Assembly (NCBI GenBank): GCA_022572185.1
Contig: JACZWL010000018.1
Coordinates: 1-56,752 of the forward strand
DNA: 56,752 nucleotides
DNA from: Pseudomonadota bacterium
GTDB taxonomy: Bacteria; Pseudomonadota; Gammaproteobacteria; Steroidobacterales; Woeseiaceae
Direction of reading: 5' to 3'
Part shown: in pieces, positions 15,927 to 24,752 of the stretch
How positions within the stretch are numbered: the first letter of the stretch is position 1
How the letters are laid out: each line of letters starts with the position of its first letter
Translations under genes and position numbers: made by a program
Notes under the pieces: generated by a model
What the model was told of the DNA's origin: nothing
Seen by the model: only the letters and a program-made list of their open reading frames with translations
Databases searched by the model: none

Positions 15927-17360
15927 ATGATTGAAATTACAACGCTCGACAATAGCCAAGTATCCGTGGACGACGCAACACTGCAAGAGTTTGAGTCGGC
16001 CGTCCGTGGAGAAGTCCTGACCGCGGAGCACAGCGGATACGACGAAGCGCGCGTCATCTTCAATGGCATGATCGACCGACGTCCGGGCCTCATCGCACGT
16101 TGCACCGGTGTAGCCGACGTCATGCAATGCGTGAATTTCGCACGTGAGCATCGCCTTCTGACCGCGGTTCGGGGTGGCGGTCACGGCGTGGCGGGTAGCG
16201 CCGTTTGTGACGGCGGACTAATGATCGATCTGTCGCAGATGAACGCCGTGGATGTCAATCCGCAAGCACGTGTGGCCAGGGTGCAGGGCGGCACCGCTCT
16301 GGGCGGTGTCGATCATGAGACGCATCCATTTGGACTTGCGGCGCCCGCGGGGGTCGTCTCTACTACCGGCGCTGCCGGCCTGACAACCGGTGGCGGCTAC
16401 GGTTGGCTGCGCGGCAAGCACGGCATGTCAATCGACAATCTGTTAGCAGTCGAGATGGTTACGCCAGACGGCGAGTTTCGTCGGGCCAGCGATACCGAAA
16501 ATACCGACCTGTTCTGGGCCGTTCGCGGTGGAGGCGGCAACTTTGGTGTCGTGACCATGTTCGAGTTTCGCCTGCACGAGATCCCACCGATGCTAATGCT
16601 TTGCAGCCCGATGTACGCGGCGGAGCACGCCCGCGAAGTCCTCCACGGCTGGCGGGCATTTATGGAAACCGCGCCGGACGAATTTACGACGGAGTTTTTC
16701 TTCTGGACGATCCCCGAGCATCCGAATTTTCCCGAGGAATTCCACGGCCAGCACGTGGTAAGTCCGGCCGGTGTTTACCTTGGGCCCGCCGAAGAGGGAG
16801 AAAAATTTGTGCAGCCCCTGAGGGAACTGGCCCCGACGCTCCTGGACTTGAGCGGTCCGCAGCGATTCGTCGATATCCAGCGCATGTTTGACCCTTATCT
16901 CCCCTATGGAGAAATATTGAGCTACTGGAAGGCGCTTTATATGGATGAGCTTAGCGACGAAATGATCGATACCCTGATTGAGGTTTTTCACAGCCGACCC
17001 GCGGTGGTCTGTCCGTTTGTCCTGCACGATTTGCGGGGCGCCAGCCAACGGGTGCCCGAGGACTCCACGGCCTTCTTCGGCCGCCATTGGTCGTATTTGA
17101 TGGAGTTCAACTCGTCCTGGCGGGACCCCAGCGAGACGGACTCCGTCGTCGCCTGGACGCGGCAAGTCTGGAACGATATGCGGCAACGCTATTCACAGGA
17201 CGGCGGTGGTTACCTTAACATGACCAACTACGACGAGGACGGCGAAGCCTTGGTGCAAGAAACTTATAAGGAGCATTATCGGCGCTTGCAACAGATCAAG
17301 AATAAGTATGACCCGATGAACCTGTTTCGCATGAATCCGAACATCTTGCCCAAGGCGTAA
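15927..17360 (+). CDS. FAD-linked oxidoreductase with BBE domain, 1 (6-hydroxynicotine-oxidase type)
   Basis: This 477-residue protein has an N-terminal PCMH-type FAD domain and a C-terminal berberine-bridge-enzyme segment (YLNMTNYDED, KYDPMNLFRMNPNI). The RGGGHGVAG loop supplies the histidine expected to bind FAD covalently. The second, cysteinyl attachment point of bicovalent members is absent (APAGVVSTTGAAG), so a single covalent bond is expected. There is no signal peptide, so it should be cytoplasmic, unlike the Tat-exported paralogue at 38048. Relatives oxidise alcohols, amines or N-heterocycles such as 6-hydroxynicotine. A strong hairpin follows the gene. Confidence 0.88.
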   Translation: MIEITTLDNSQVSVDDATLQEFESAVRGEVLTAEHSGYDEARVIFNGMIDRRPGLIARCTGVADVMQCVNFAREHRLLTAVRGGGHGVAGSAVCDGGLMIDLSQMNAVDVNPQARVARVQGGTALGGVDHETHPFGLAAPAGVVSTTGAAGLTTGGGYGWLRGKHGMSIDNLLAVEMVTPDGEFRRASDTENTDLFWAVRGGGGNFGVVTMFEFRLHEIPPMLMLCSPMYAAEHAREVLHGWRAFMETAPDEFTTEFFFWTIPEHPNFPEEFHGQHVVSPAGVYLGPAEEGEKFVQPLRELAPTLLDLSGPQRFVDIQRMFDPYLPYGEILSYWKALYMDELSDEMIDTLIEVFHSRPAVVCPFVLHDLRGASQRVPEDSTAFFGRHWSYLMEFNSSWRDPSETDSVVAWTRQVWNDMRQRYSQDGGGYLNMTNYDEDGEALVQETYKEHYRRLQQIKNKYDPMNLFRMNPNILPKA

Positions 17361-17377
17361 AGGATAGAAGCATCTAT

Positions 17378-17403
17378 CGCCCCCACTGAGTCAAGTGGGG
17401 GCG
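17378..17403. terminator. Strong 10-bp hairpin between convergent genes
   Basis: CGCCCCCACT pairs perfectly with AGTGGGGGCG around a 6-base loop. It lies 18 bases after the oxidase stop and 147 bases from the convergent hydrolase stop. There is no T-tract, so it may block both directions weakly or protect the 3' end. Confidence 0.6.
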
Positions 17404-17549
17404 AGCGGGCGCTCGACTCGGGTCCAGCAGATGAAACGCGCAACGGTTCAGCTGATGGGGAGAGCACGAAGGCGCGCTGCGCCGACGTGAATTCCTCCTT
17501 GTTTGTACAGTCAGAACCGGCCGATCACCAACGACGATTCAGAGGTTCC

Positions 17550-18458
17550 TCAGCGTTCGTCTGCAAGCAGTATTCCGGGATCCGGCGTGTCCTCGAGCCC
17601 CCAGCCTCCCATCAGGTAGTGATGCACGATGCGAATGGCAGTCTGCCCTGCATGCTCCTTGAAACCATCGAGATGGCCGAAGCGCTCACCGAGCTCGTTT
17701 TGCACATACGTGGCCATGGCATCGTGCACCCAGATAGGCGTGAAACTGATGAACGCCTGCTGGCAGGTGGTCTGCATGGCCTCGATATAATCACAGCCTT
17801 CTTCGAAGCGCTTGCGATCAGTGACTTCGTAGCGTCCCGGTACGAAGCGCTCAAAATCCAGATCCAGAAAACTGCGCATTATTTTGACGAAATTGGCAAT
17901 GTGATAATCTGGCATCAAACCGTAACGCGCGTTCGCTAATATCGTATCGCTGGAAAAAAACAGTTTCTCGTCTTCGAAATATGCGGACAAATGTCCGGTG
18001 CCATGCACCGGGCCACGATTCAGTAGAGTGAACTCCGCGCCGTCGTAGGTGACGCTGTGCTCCTGACCACTGAGCGCATCGGTGACAGGAAGCTGGCCGT
18101 CCGCATTTCGCATCGCGATGACTTTCGCCGTCATTTCATCCGCCACGATTTTTGCATCGGGCGCAAAATCTGCGGCAAAGCCCGCATGATCGAGATGGTC
18201 GTGCGTGTAGATAACCGTAGAGACCGGCTTGTCCGGAATGCTGCGGTTGATTTCCGCGGCATATGCGCGGGCGCGCGCCGGTGTGCCGAATGTATCGAAC
18301 GCAACGACAGAACTTTCCGCTTCGACAAAAATACTGCGGTATTTGCCGTCGCTGACGGTCCACAGCCGCTCGGACAGCTGTTCGCTCTCCATCTTCGCCT
18401 CCGCTGCCAGGTAGCCTTTCACAGCGTCGCTCGTAAATATTCCCTTGTGTTCGCTCAT
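17550..18458 (-). CDS. Metallo-beta-lactamase-fold hydrolase 1
   Basis: This 302-residue protein has the MBL motif HDHLDHAG (HxHxDH), then GPVHGTGH with a third metal histidine and FFSSDTI with the bridging aspartate. I chose the ATG at 18458 (MSEHKG) because longer forms would run into the upstream paralogue. The C-terminal helical region (QNELGERFGHLDGF) matches that of its neighbour. The fold covers lactonases, sulfatases, glyoxalases and quorum-quenching enzymes. A hydrolytic, perhaps lactone- or ester-cleaving, role in the surrounding catabolism is likely, but the substrate is unknown. Confidence 0.86.
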   Translation of the reverse strand: MSEHKGIFTSDAVKGYLAAEAKMESEQLSERLWTVSDGKYRSIFVEAESSVVAFDTFGTPARARAYAAEINRSIPDKPVSTVIYTHDHLDHAGFAADFAPDAKIVADEMTAKVIAMRNADGQLPVTDALSGQEHSVTYDGAEFTLLNRGPVHGTGHLSAYFEDEKLFFSSDTILANARYGLMPDYHIANFVKIMRSFLDLDFERFVPGRYEVTDRKRFEEGCDYIEAMQTTCQQAFISFTPIWVHDAMATYVQNELGERFGHLDGFKEHAGQTAIRIVHHYLMGGWGLEDTPDPGILLADER

Positions 18459-18475
18459 TTCCTTATCTCCACGAT

Positions 18476-19417
18476 CTATAGCGGCGAGGTGTCGGCCGTC
18501 ATGTTGCCCTCGATACCCCATCCACCCGTCAGGTAATGCGTCATGTACCGGGAAAGATTCATCGCACAGTACTCGTCGAATCGGAAAAAATTGCCGAACT
18601 TTGGCTGGAGATGTTCATACGTGTATTTCGTCACCTCCACGAAATCGTCAACGTCGAGGCCCGCTCCGATGGCCTCCTGGGCGATCTCCGCCATCTGGTC
18701 GTAGTATTCGAGACTATCCTCGAAGCCTTTGCGGTCCGTAATCCAGAAGTGGCCGGGTACGAAGGTGTCCCAGTCCAGGCTCAGGAAGCGGCGCATCACT
18801 GGTACGTAGGGGCTCAGATGCCAGTCCGGGAAAAACGTATAGCCGACGCCCGGTATCACGGTATCCACCATGAATAACAATTTGGATTGCGGGAAGTAGG
18901 CGGCAACGTTGCCGTCGCCGTGTGTCGGACCGGGATAAATCAGTTCGAACTCGACGCCGTCTATTTTGTACTGCTTGCGTTCGCCAGACCAAATTTCGGT
19001 GCCCGGAAGCTGACCGTCGGACTTCCTTCCCAGGATGACCTGATTGCAGAGTTGATGGGCGACAATATCCGCTTCGCCCGCCAGGTCGGCTGCATAGCCT
19101 GCGTGATCAAGATGCTCGTGCGAGTAAACAATGGTGTGCACGGGCTTTTTCGGGAATACGCGCGCAATGGCGCCTCCGTAGGCACGGGCTCCGCCTGGCG
19201 TGCCGAGTGTGTCAAATGCGATGACTCCCCTGTCACCCTCGACGAATATCGTCCGGTAAATTCCTTCGCTAACCGACCAGATATTATCCCGGACAGGGAC
19301 ATAGGTAATGTCGCGCCATGCCCCCTGAATGCCTTGCGATCCGGGTATTGTGAAAATTCCGCAATGTTCGCCAGAAGATTCATCCTGACCATCTTGCTGT
19401 TGTTCTTCATCGGTCAC
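18476..19417 (-). CDS. Metallo-beta-lactamase-fold hydrolase 2 (paralogue of 1)
   Basis: This 313-residue protein has HEHLDHAG, GPTHGDGN and MVDTVI as metal-site segments and shares its layout with the downstream gene, including similar C-terminal endings (YLTGGWGIEGN and YLMGGWGLEDT). The GTG start has AGGAG seven bases upstream. It adds about 20 acidic, glutamine-rich residues at the N-terminus, which looks like a flexible tail. Seventeen bases separate it from MBL 1, so they form an operon born of tandem duplication. Neither has a signal peptide. It lies divergent from LLM enzyme 2, with only 88 bases between. Confidence 0.86.
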   Translation of the reverse strand: MTDEEQQQDGQDESSGEHCGIFTIPGSQGIQGAWRDITYVPVRDNIWSVSEGIYRTIFVEGDRGVIAFDTLGTPGGARAYGGAIARVFPKKPVHTIVYSHEHLDHAGYAADLAGEADIVAHQLCNQVILGRKSDGQLPGTEIWSGERKQYKIDGVEFELIYPGPTHGDGNVAAYFPQSKLLFMVDTVIPGVGYTFFPDWHLSPYVPVMRRFLSLDWDTFVPGHFWITDRKGFEDSLEYYDQMAEIAQEAIGAGLDVDDFVEVTKYTYEHLQPKFGNFFRFDEYCAMNLSRYMTHYLTGGWGIEGNMTADTSPL

Positions 19418-19505
19418 GGCGCAGCTCCTGAATGTTCAGAGGGGATTGAGTGTACTATGATCGGTATCCTGGCCGGCAATTGATAATAAATACAAGGGGG
19501 GGAGT

Positions 19506-20579
19506 ATGCGATTCGGAATCTACGCCGAGATGCAGTGTCCGGACGACAAGTCTCATGAAACGGTCTACCAGGAAGTCTTTCGGCAGGTCGTGTATGCCGA
19601 TCAGCTTGGTTTTGATGCGTATTCAATCATCGAGCACCACTTTTTCCAGAACTTTGGAATCTCGGCGAATCCACTGGCGTTTTTTAGCGCGGTCGCTCAG
19701 AAGACTGACCGGATTCGTTTTCGGACAGCCCTGCATACGCTCCCTTTCCACAATCCGCTCAGGTTGGCAGGGGAGATAGCTGTTGCCGATATTCTTACGG
19801 GAGGACGTTTGGAATGTGGCATCGGCAGGGGCCACGCCTGGCTTTTTGGTCCCCTCAACGTGCCCCTGGAGGAAAGTCGGCCTCGGTTCGACGAGGCGAT
19901 TGAGATCCTTATCAGGGCCTGGACGGAAGAGCGCTTCTCCCACAAGGGCACTTTCTGGAATTTCGAAGACGTGGCGGTTGTGCCGAAGCCGATCCAGAAA
20001 CCCCACCCGAAACTCTTCACCGGGGGCACCAGCGATATCACCTACCAGATGGCAGGCGAGCGCGGCTGGGGTATCTTCGTGCCGCCGCTGCTGCCGTGGG
20101 CCGTACTCGAGGGACCTCTCGATATCTACAAGGAAGCATGTGACAAGGCGGGCAACAAGCCGGACGTGCTCTACCTGCGACCCGTCTATCTGGGCGATGA
20201 CGATGCCCAGATCCGACGCGAAGTCGAGCAAGCCGTGCTCAACTTTCTGAAGTTCAACGCGAGCCCGATATTCTCCAAGCCACCGTTACCACCGAAGGAG
20301 GAATTGATCGCAAAGGGTTACGGGTTTTATGCCAGCGGGGCCCTGGAGGGTCTGACAAAGCTGACTTATGACGATATCGTAAAGCAAGAAATTGGCTTCA
20401 TCGGATCGCCGCAAAAAGTGATCGATCAGATAGGCAAGCTGCAAGAAAAAGGTGGCATTGGCGAGCTGACGATTCTCGCGAACTTTGGCGGTATCGAGAA
20501 CTGGAAAGCCATTAAGACACAGGAACTCTTCGCGGAACAGGTGATGCCCGCGTTCCGTGGGGGAATTTCTACGGCCTGA
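19506..20579 (+). CDS. LLM-class (luciferase-like) flavin-dependent monooxygenase 2
   Basis: This 357-residue TIM-barrel protein has the luciferase-like motifs IIEHHFF near residue 38, RTALHTLPFHNPLRLAGE, and the GGRLECGIGRGH loop before the conserved RFDEAIEIL helix. The style is that of bacterial-luciferase-type FMN monooxygenases more than of the F420-type enzyme in region A. A GGGGGGAG ribosome site precedes the ATG. It is divergent from the MBL pair and 40 bases upstream of the peroxiredoxin gene. A flavin-using oxygenase step followed by MBL hydrolysis of a lactone or ester product is one possibility. Confidence 0.88.
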   Translation: MRFGIYAEMQCPDDKSHETVYQEVFRQVVYADQLGFDAYSIIEHHFFQNFGISANPLAFFSAVAQKTDRIRFRTALHTLPFHNPLRLAGEIAVADILTGGRLECGIGRGHAWLFGPLNVPLEESRPRFDEAIEILIRAWTEERFSHKGTFWNFEDVAVVPKPIQKPHPKLFTGGTSDITYQMAGERGWGIFVPPLLPWAVLEGPLDIYKEACDKAGNKPDVLYLRPVYLGDDDAQIRREVEQAVLNFLKFNASPIFSKPPLPPKEELIAKGYGFYASGALEGLTKLTYDDIVKQEIGFIGSPQKVIDQIGKLQEKGGIGELTILANFGGIENWKAIKTQELFAEQVMPAFRGGISTA

Positions 20580-20619
20580 GGCGTGCGTTCGAGCGCCGCA
20601 TAGGCATTGCGTAAGCATC

Positions 20620-21273
20620 ATGAGTCTCAAGAACGACATAGATGAGTTCAAGTCCACGTTCCTGCCGCAGATACCGGGACAGCTCAGAAATACCATGGAC
20701 AAAGCGCAGCAGGCTTTGAAAGATTCGCGCATCGCCGAGCGCGCACTCGCTGCCGGAAACGACGCCGTAGATTTCACCTTGCCCAATGCCAGGGGTGAGC
20801 AGGTTTCTTCAGAGGCACTGCGCCAGCAAGGGCCGATTGTGGTGAGTTTTTATCGAGGTGGCTGGTGCCCCTATTGCAGCCTGGAACTGAAAGCGCTGCA
20901 GAGCGTGAACGCCGAGATCGAGGCGTTGGGAGCGCGTCTCGTCGCCATTTCACCACAGGTGCCTGACGAGTCATTGTCGACCGCAGAAAAAAACCGGTTG
21001 GAATTTGAGGTGTTGAGCGACGTCGACAGTAAAGTAGCCGATCAATACGGTCTGACGTTTTCGCTGGATGAGGACTTGCGGCCGGTTTACAAGAATTGGG
21101 GTGCCGATGTTGCCGTGGTAAACGATGATCCGGATTGCAAACTACCGCTTCCGGCAACCTACGTGATCAGTCAGGACGGCAAGATTGTGCATTCCTTTGT
21201 AGAGGAAGATTACACCGAACGCCTTGAACCGGACGAGATACTTGACTCCCTGCGCAATTTACGCAGGGACTAA
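20620..21273 (+). CDS. Peroxiredoxin-like (AhpC/TSA, thioredoxin-fold) protein
   Basis: This 217-residue protein has a thioredoxin fold with GGWCPYCSLEL, giving Cys83 and Cys86 as a redox pair, after a helical N-terminal extension of about 45 residues. The ATG at 20620 begins the conserved MSLKNDIDEF extension. An upstream in-frame start would overlap the LLM gene. Proteins of this type reduce peroxides, which fits a neighbouring flavin monooxygenase that can leak peroxide. It ends 69 bases from the convergent CrtI-like gene. Peroxiredoxin versus disulfide reductase cannot be settled from the motif. Confidence 0.87.
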   Translation: MSLKNDIDEFKSTFLPQIPGQLRNTMDKAQQALKDSRIAERALAAGNDAVDFTLPNARGEQVSSEALRQQGPIVVSFYRGGWCPYCSLELKALQSVNAEIEALGARLVAISPQVPDESLSTAEKNRLEFEVLSDVDSKVADQYGLTFSLDEDLRPVYKNWGADVAVVNDDPDCKLPLPATYVISQDGKIVHSFVEEDYTERLEPDEILDSLRNLRRD

Positions 21274-21342
21274 TGTCAGAATTGCCACACTTTGTATTTG
21301 GTGGCTAGAGAGGTGGCCCAACAAGGCTAAGTTGATGGAGTA

Positions 21343-22920
21343 CTAGCTCAGGGCCCTGGCCACAAGATAGCCGGAGACACCGCCCAGTCCGGGCCCGGGG
21401 TGTGTCGACGCACCGATGTGATACAGATTCCTGACCGGAGTCCGGTGGCCTCTGGTCGCGCGAAGCGGTCGCCAGAACATGAACTGGTCGATGGAGCATT
21501 CTCCCGAATACGGGTCGCCGCCCACCAGATTGACGTTGATGGTCTCGAGATCCGCCGGCGAGAACACCCGACGCCCGACAATGCTGCGCTCGAGATTGGG
21601 AACCTGTTCGGCCAGGCGCTCGACGATTCGATCCGCGTACAGTTCCCTCACCGTTTCATTCCACTGGCCATCCGCGGGAATCGCGATCTCGCCTCTCTGA
21701 TCCCCTTTGAGGATGCGGGGCAGCTCCTGCAACTGGAGCCACAGGATCCACTTGCCGTCCGGCGCGCGGCTGGGGTCGACGGTCGTCGGCTGTGCAACGA
21801 CGATCGTTGCCGATTCCGGCAGAAGGCCTCGATCTGCCTCGTTGACTGCCTTGGAAACCGCGTCCAGCCCCGCTGTGAGGTGAATCATGATCACCTTCTG
21901 TAGTTCCGGCGCCGGCCATTGGGGTGGCTCGTCCAATGCCAGGTGAATCTGCATATCGCCACGCCCGTATCGATACGATCGGGACTGCTGCAGGACCTTT
22001 TCGTTGACATCAGTTGGCCCCAGCAGGCCCTGATAGAGCTGAGTCGGCGTGACATTACAGATCACGGCGCGGCTGGCGAGATACCGGCTGCCATCGGCAG
22101 TCTCCACACCGACCGCTCTACCATCCTTGGTCATTATCCGGGTCACATCCGTGTTTCGCCGCAGTTCGCCACCATACGCCTCGATGATCTTCTCGAAGGC
22201 CGCGACCAGCTGATAGCTGCCGCCCTTGACGACCGGATTACCGACCTGTTCGAGGGTATACGGGATCAGGCGGCCCATCAGACCGGAGAATGAACTTTCC
22301 GTTCCCAGTCCGGTATGCAGGATCCATGGCGCCAGCAGGGCCCGCAGCAGGTCGGATTGAAAACTATCTTCCAGCCAACTGCGACAGGTCTGCATCGCCT
22401 CGCCGAAGAAACTCGCGGTCGCGTGCAAGTTTTTTCTCCAGACCTCCGACAACAGCAGTTTCGCTGTGGCAAGTCCCCACAACTCACCACCCAGAAGACC
22501 AAAGATCAGCCCGGCGTTATCGTCGATGAGGGCCATGCTTCGCTGATACGCTTCTCCATCTCCGGTCGCGAGCGACTCGAAGGTCTTCATGTTGTCTTCA
22601 CGGGAGGTGGTGAGGATCAGCGAACGTCCGTCCGGGAGCAAAACACCGGTCGGACTGTCGTTATTGGTGTACTCCAATCCGCTATCGTGTAACGCGTCGC
22701 CCAATTCCGCATAGCCCGGAGAGGTGACGAAAAGCGGATGCACCGCGGACAGCACATCGTGACTGAAACCGGGAACCGTCACCTGCTCGGTACGGATACA
22801 GCCGCCCAAACGGTCGTTTCGCTCCAGTATGCAGACCTTGCGGCCAAGGCGTGCCAGTATCGCCGCGCACACCAGTGAATTAATACCGCTGCCGACGATG
22901 ATGCAGTCGAAGCTCTTCAT
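21343..22920 (-). CDS. CrtI/PYROXD2-like FAD-dependent oxidoreductase
   Basis: This 525-residue flavoprotein has an N-terminal dinucleotide-binding motif (IIVGSGINSLVCAAILA) and the C-terminal GASTHPGPGLGGVSG typical of phytoene-desaturase-like and PYROXD2-like enzymes. Its ATG shares one base with the TAA of the flavin reductase gene (TAATG), so it is translationally coupled as the last gene of the StyA-like operon. No carotenoid genes are near, so a desaturase or isomerase step on the operon's own substrate is likelier. The reaction is not known. Family assignment is firm; function is open. Confidence 0.88.
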   Translation of the reverse strand: MKSFDCIIVGSGINSLVCAAILARLGRKVCILERNDRLGGCIRTEQVTVPGFSHDVLSAVHPLFVTSPGYAELGDALHDSGLEYTNNDSPTGVLLPDGRSLILTTSREDNMKTFESLATGDGEAYQRSMALIDDNAGLIFGLLGGELWGLATAKLLLSEVWRKNLHATASFFGEAMQTCRSWLEDSFQSDLLRALLAPWILHTGLGTESSFSGLMGRLIPYTLEQVGNPVVKGGSYQLVAAFEKIIEAYGGELRRNTDVTRIMTKDGRAVGVETADGSRYLASRAVICNVTPTQLYQGLLGPTDVNEKVLQQSRSYRYGRGDMQIHLALDEPPQWPAPELQKVIMIHLTAGLDAVSKAVNEADRGLLPESATIVVAQPTTVDPSRAPDGKWILWLQLQELPRILKGDQRGEIAIPADGQWNETVRELYADRIVERLAEQVPNLERSIVGRRVFSPADLETINVNLVGGDPYSGECSIDQFMFWRPLRATRGHRTPVRNLYHIGASTHPGPGLGGVSGYLVARALS

Positions 22921-23927
22921 TAGCGCTGACCCTCGTCCTTCGAGTCATCGGGGACAAGATGCGCGGGTTTGTACTCGCCCGAGTTCACCCATTGTAATAG
23001 CCCCTTGAGATTATCTTTGAACTGCTTCGCCTCTTCGGCAGAGAATTCACCCAGCGCGTCCCATTCGTGGGCTCTCGCGGCCGCAATCAGAGGAACGATT
23101 TTGTCCAGGCCTTGTTTCACAATCCAGTATCGAGTCTCGCCGGCGAAATCTTCGCCACTGGTAATCCAGGCCTTGTCCTGCATGCTGCGAAGTAGTCGGC
23201 TCAACTCGTTTTTTTCGGCCAGGACCATGTCACGCAGTCGCTCGAACGTGAGACCCTCGTGGTTCTCCGCCAGGCAGCACGTGATTCGCCACTCAAACTG
23301 ATGGACACCCGCCTCATCGAGTACCACCTGGAACTGCGACCGGAAGCGCGCGGCCGTCTGCGTCAGTAAATAGTCGAGGTACTCCTCGACGAAATCCTGT
23401 CCGGCTTCCTCTCGCGTCTGCGTAACTCCGATCACCGGATGCGGCTGGGAGACCGCATATGAGCCTTTGTGAAAAACCAGGCCGGATCGCCCACTGGCCT
23501 CGAATGTCACGACTTCGCCAACCAGGATCAGATGATCGCCACCTTCGTAGACAAAAGATTTCTTGCACTGAAAATAGGCGGCACAGCCGGCGAGGATGGG
23601 CGCGCCACCGACTCCTTCGGTGAAAGACACGCCCCGAAACTTGTCCTTCGTCCCACTCGTCGCGAAACGTTTCGACAGACTGACCTGATCGGCAGCCAGA
23701 ACGTTGACCACGAAATGTTCGGCGGTCTCGTATATCTTGAGGCTGTGGGTCCTTTTGTCCAGGCTCCACAGTACCAGTGGAGGATCCATGGAAACGGAGT
23801 TGAAACTGTTCGCCGTGACGCCAATGTACTCGCCATTCTCACCGCGAGTCGTGACGATCGTGACACCGGTAGCGAAATGACCCAGGGCCTGTCTGAAAGA
23901 GTCCGTGTCGATTGCGCCGCTGGTCAT
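22920..23927 (-). CDS. Flavin reductase with C-terminal MarR-like domain
   Basis: This 335-residue protein has an N-terminal flavin reductase domain (about 1-165; ALGHFATGVTIVTTRG, then GVTANSFNSVSMDPPL). The C-terminal half (about 175-320) looks like a MarR-type winged helix (FEWRITCCLAENHEGLTFERL, helix-rich). The same fusion is known in the reductase component of Acinetobacter p-hydroxyphenylacetate hydroxylase, where the tail autoinhibits until the aromatic ligand binds. It should supply reduced FAD to the StyA-like oxygenase two genes upstream. This tail is the only regulator-like domain I see in the window. Confidence 0.87.
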   Translation of the reverse strand: MTSGAIDTDSFRQALGHFATGVTIVTTRGENGEYIGVTANSFNSVSMDPPLVLWSLDKRTHSLKIYETAEHFVVNVLAADQVSLSKRFATSGTKDKFRGVSFTEGVGGAPILAGCAAYFQCKKSFVYEGGDHLILVGEVVTFEASGRSGLVFHKGSYAVSQPHPVIGVTQTREEAGQDFVEEYLDYLLTQTAARFRSQFQVVLDEAGVHQFEWRITCCLAENHEGLTFERLRDMVLAEKNELSRLLRSMQDKAWITSGEDFAGETRYWIVKQGLDKIVPLIAAARAHEWDALGEFSAEEAKQFKDNLKGLLQWVNSGEYKPAHLVPDDSKDEGQR

Positions 23928-23946
23928 GACAGACCCCTGGGGACAC

Positions 23947-24735
23947 TTACCCCGTGAGCTTCGAGACCTGGTCGACGGTCTGCTCCGGACCCATCGCTGT
24001 GTAGCCCCCGTCCACTGCGATATCGGTGCCCGTTAGCCCGGACGCGTCATTGCTGCAAAGGAAGGCCACTGTCGCACCAACTTCATCCGGCTCGACCAGC
24101 CGTCCGATCAGATGTAATGGCGCGGCGACCTTGTCCGCTTTGGCACGGTTGTCGCCACTGAGGTCCCTCATCACATTGGACCAGGTCCAGCCCGGTGAGA
24201 CCGAATTCACACGAATATTGTCCGCCGCGAGATTTAGCGCCTGATTGCGTGTCATGCCAATGATCGCCGCCTTCGAAACCGCATACAGCATGCGTCCGGG
24301 TTGTGCGCGCTTACCACTGATACTGCCGAAGTTCACGATGGCGCCGCCGCCGCGCTCGCGCATCCGGGGCACCACTTTCTGTGCGAATATCGCAGCCCCG
24401 ACCAGGTTGACATTCAGCGCGGTCAGCCACTCGTCGCGCGTGGAGTCGATCCCGTTGTCGAGATAAGTGCAGGCCACATTGATCAGGCAATCGACACCAC
24501 CGAAGCGCTCGACCGTTGCGGCAATGCATGCGTCGATTTGCTTGTCATCGGTGATGTCGGTGTGTTCGTAAATGACATCCGGACCCATATCTTGCGCGAC
24601 GCGCTGGCCCTCTTCGTCGGCGATGTCGGCGAGGACGACTTTAGCGCCTCCATCTCTGAGCGCCTGCGCCGCTGTCCAGCCGATCATTGTGGCGCCCCCA
24701 CTCACGATGGCAACCTTGTTGGTCAAATCCGCCAT
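23947..24735 (-). CDS. Short-chain dehydrogenase/reductase
   Basis: This 262-residue classical SDR has the catalytic segment NFGSISGK and YAVSK (Ser, Tyr, Lys). The nucleotide loop reads SGGATMIG rather than the usual TGxxxGIG, a common variant. It lies 17 bases after the StyA-like gene and 19 before the flavin reductase. An SDR beside an indole/styrene-type monooxygenase and its reductase is also found in indole-oxidation (iif) clusters, where the SDR acts on the diol-like product. That parallel supports oxidation of a hydroxylated aromatic. The exact substrate is inferred, not shown. Confidence 0.9.
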   Translation of the reverse strand: MADLTNKVAIVSGGATMIGWTAAQALRDGGAKVVLADIADEEGQRVAQDMGPDVIYEHTDITDDKQIDACIAATVERFGGVDCLINVACTYLDNGIDSTRDEWLTALNVNLVGAAIFAQKVVPRMRERGGGAIVNFGSISGKRAQPGRMLYAVSKAAIIGMTRNQALNLAADNIRVNSVSPGWTWSNVMRDLSGDNRAKADKVAAPLHLIGRLVEPDEVGATVAFLCSNDASGLTGTDIAVDGGYTAMGPEQTVDQVSKLTG

Positions 24736-24752
24736 GGTGTTCTCCTTCTCAA

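Noticed and set aside
15539-16123. Minus-strand frame across the scar region and the oxidase start
   Set aside because: It overlaps the start of a well-supported gene, has no family character and is Ser/Arg-rich as expected of an antisense frame.
21343-22920. Carotenoid biosynthesis (phytoene desaturase)
   Set aside because: The CrtI-like fold is clear, but no crtB, crtE or crtY-type gene is present and the gene is coupled to a flavin reductase in an aromatic monooxygenase operon.
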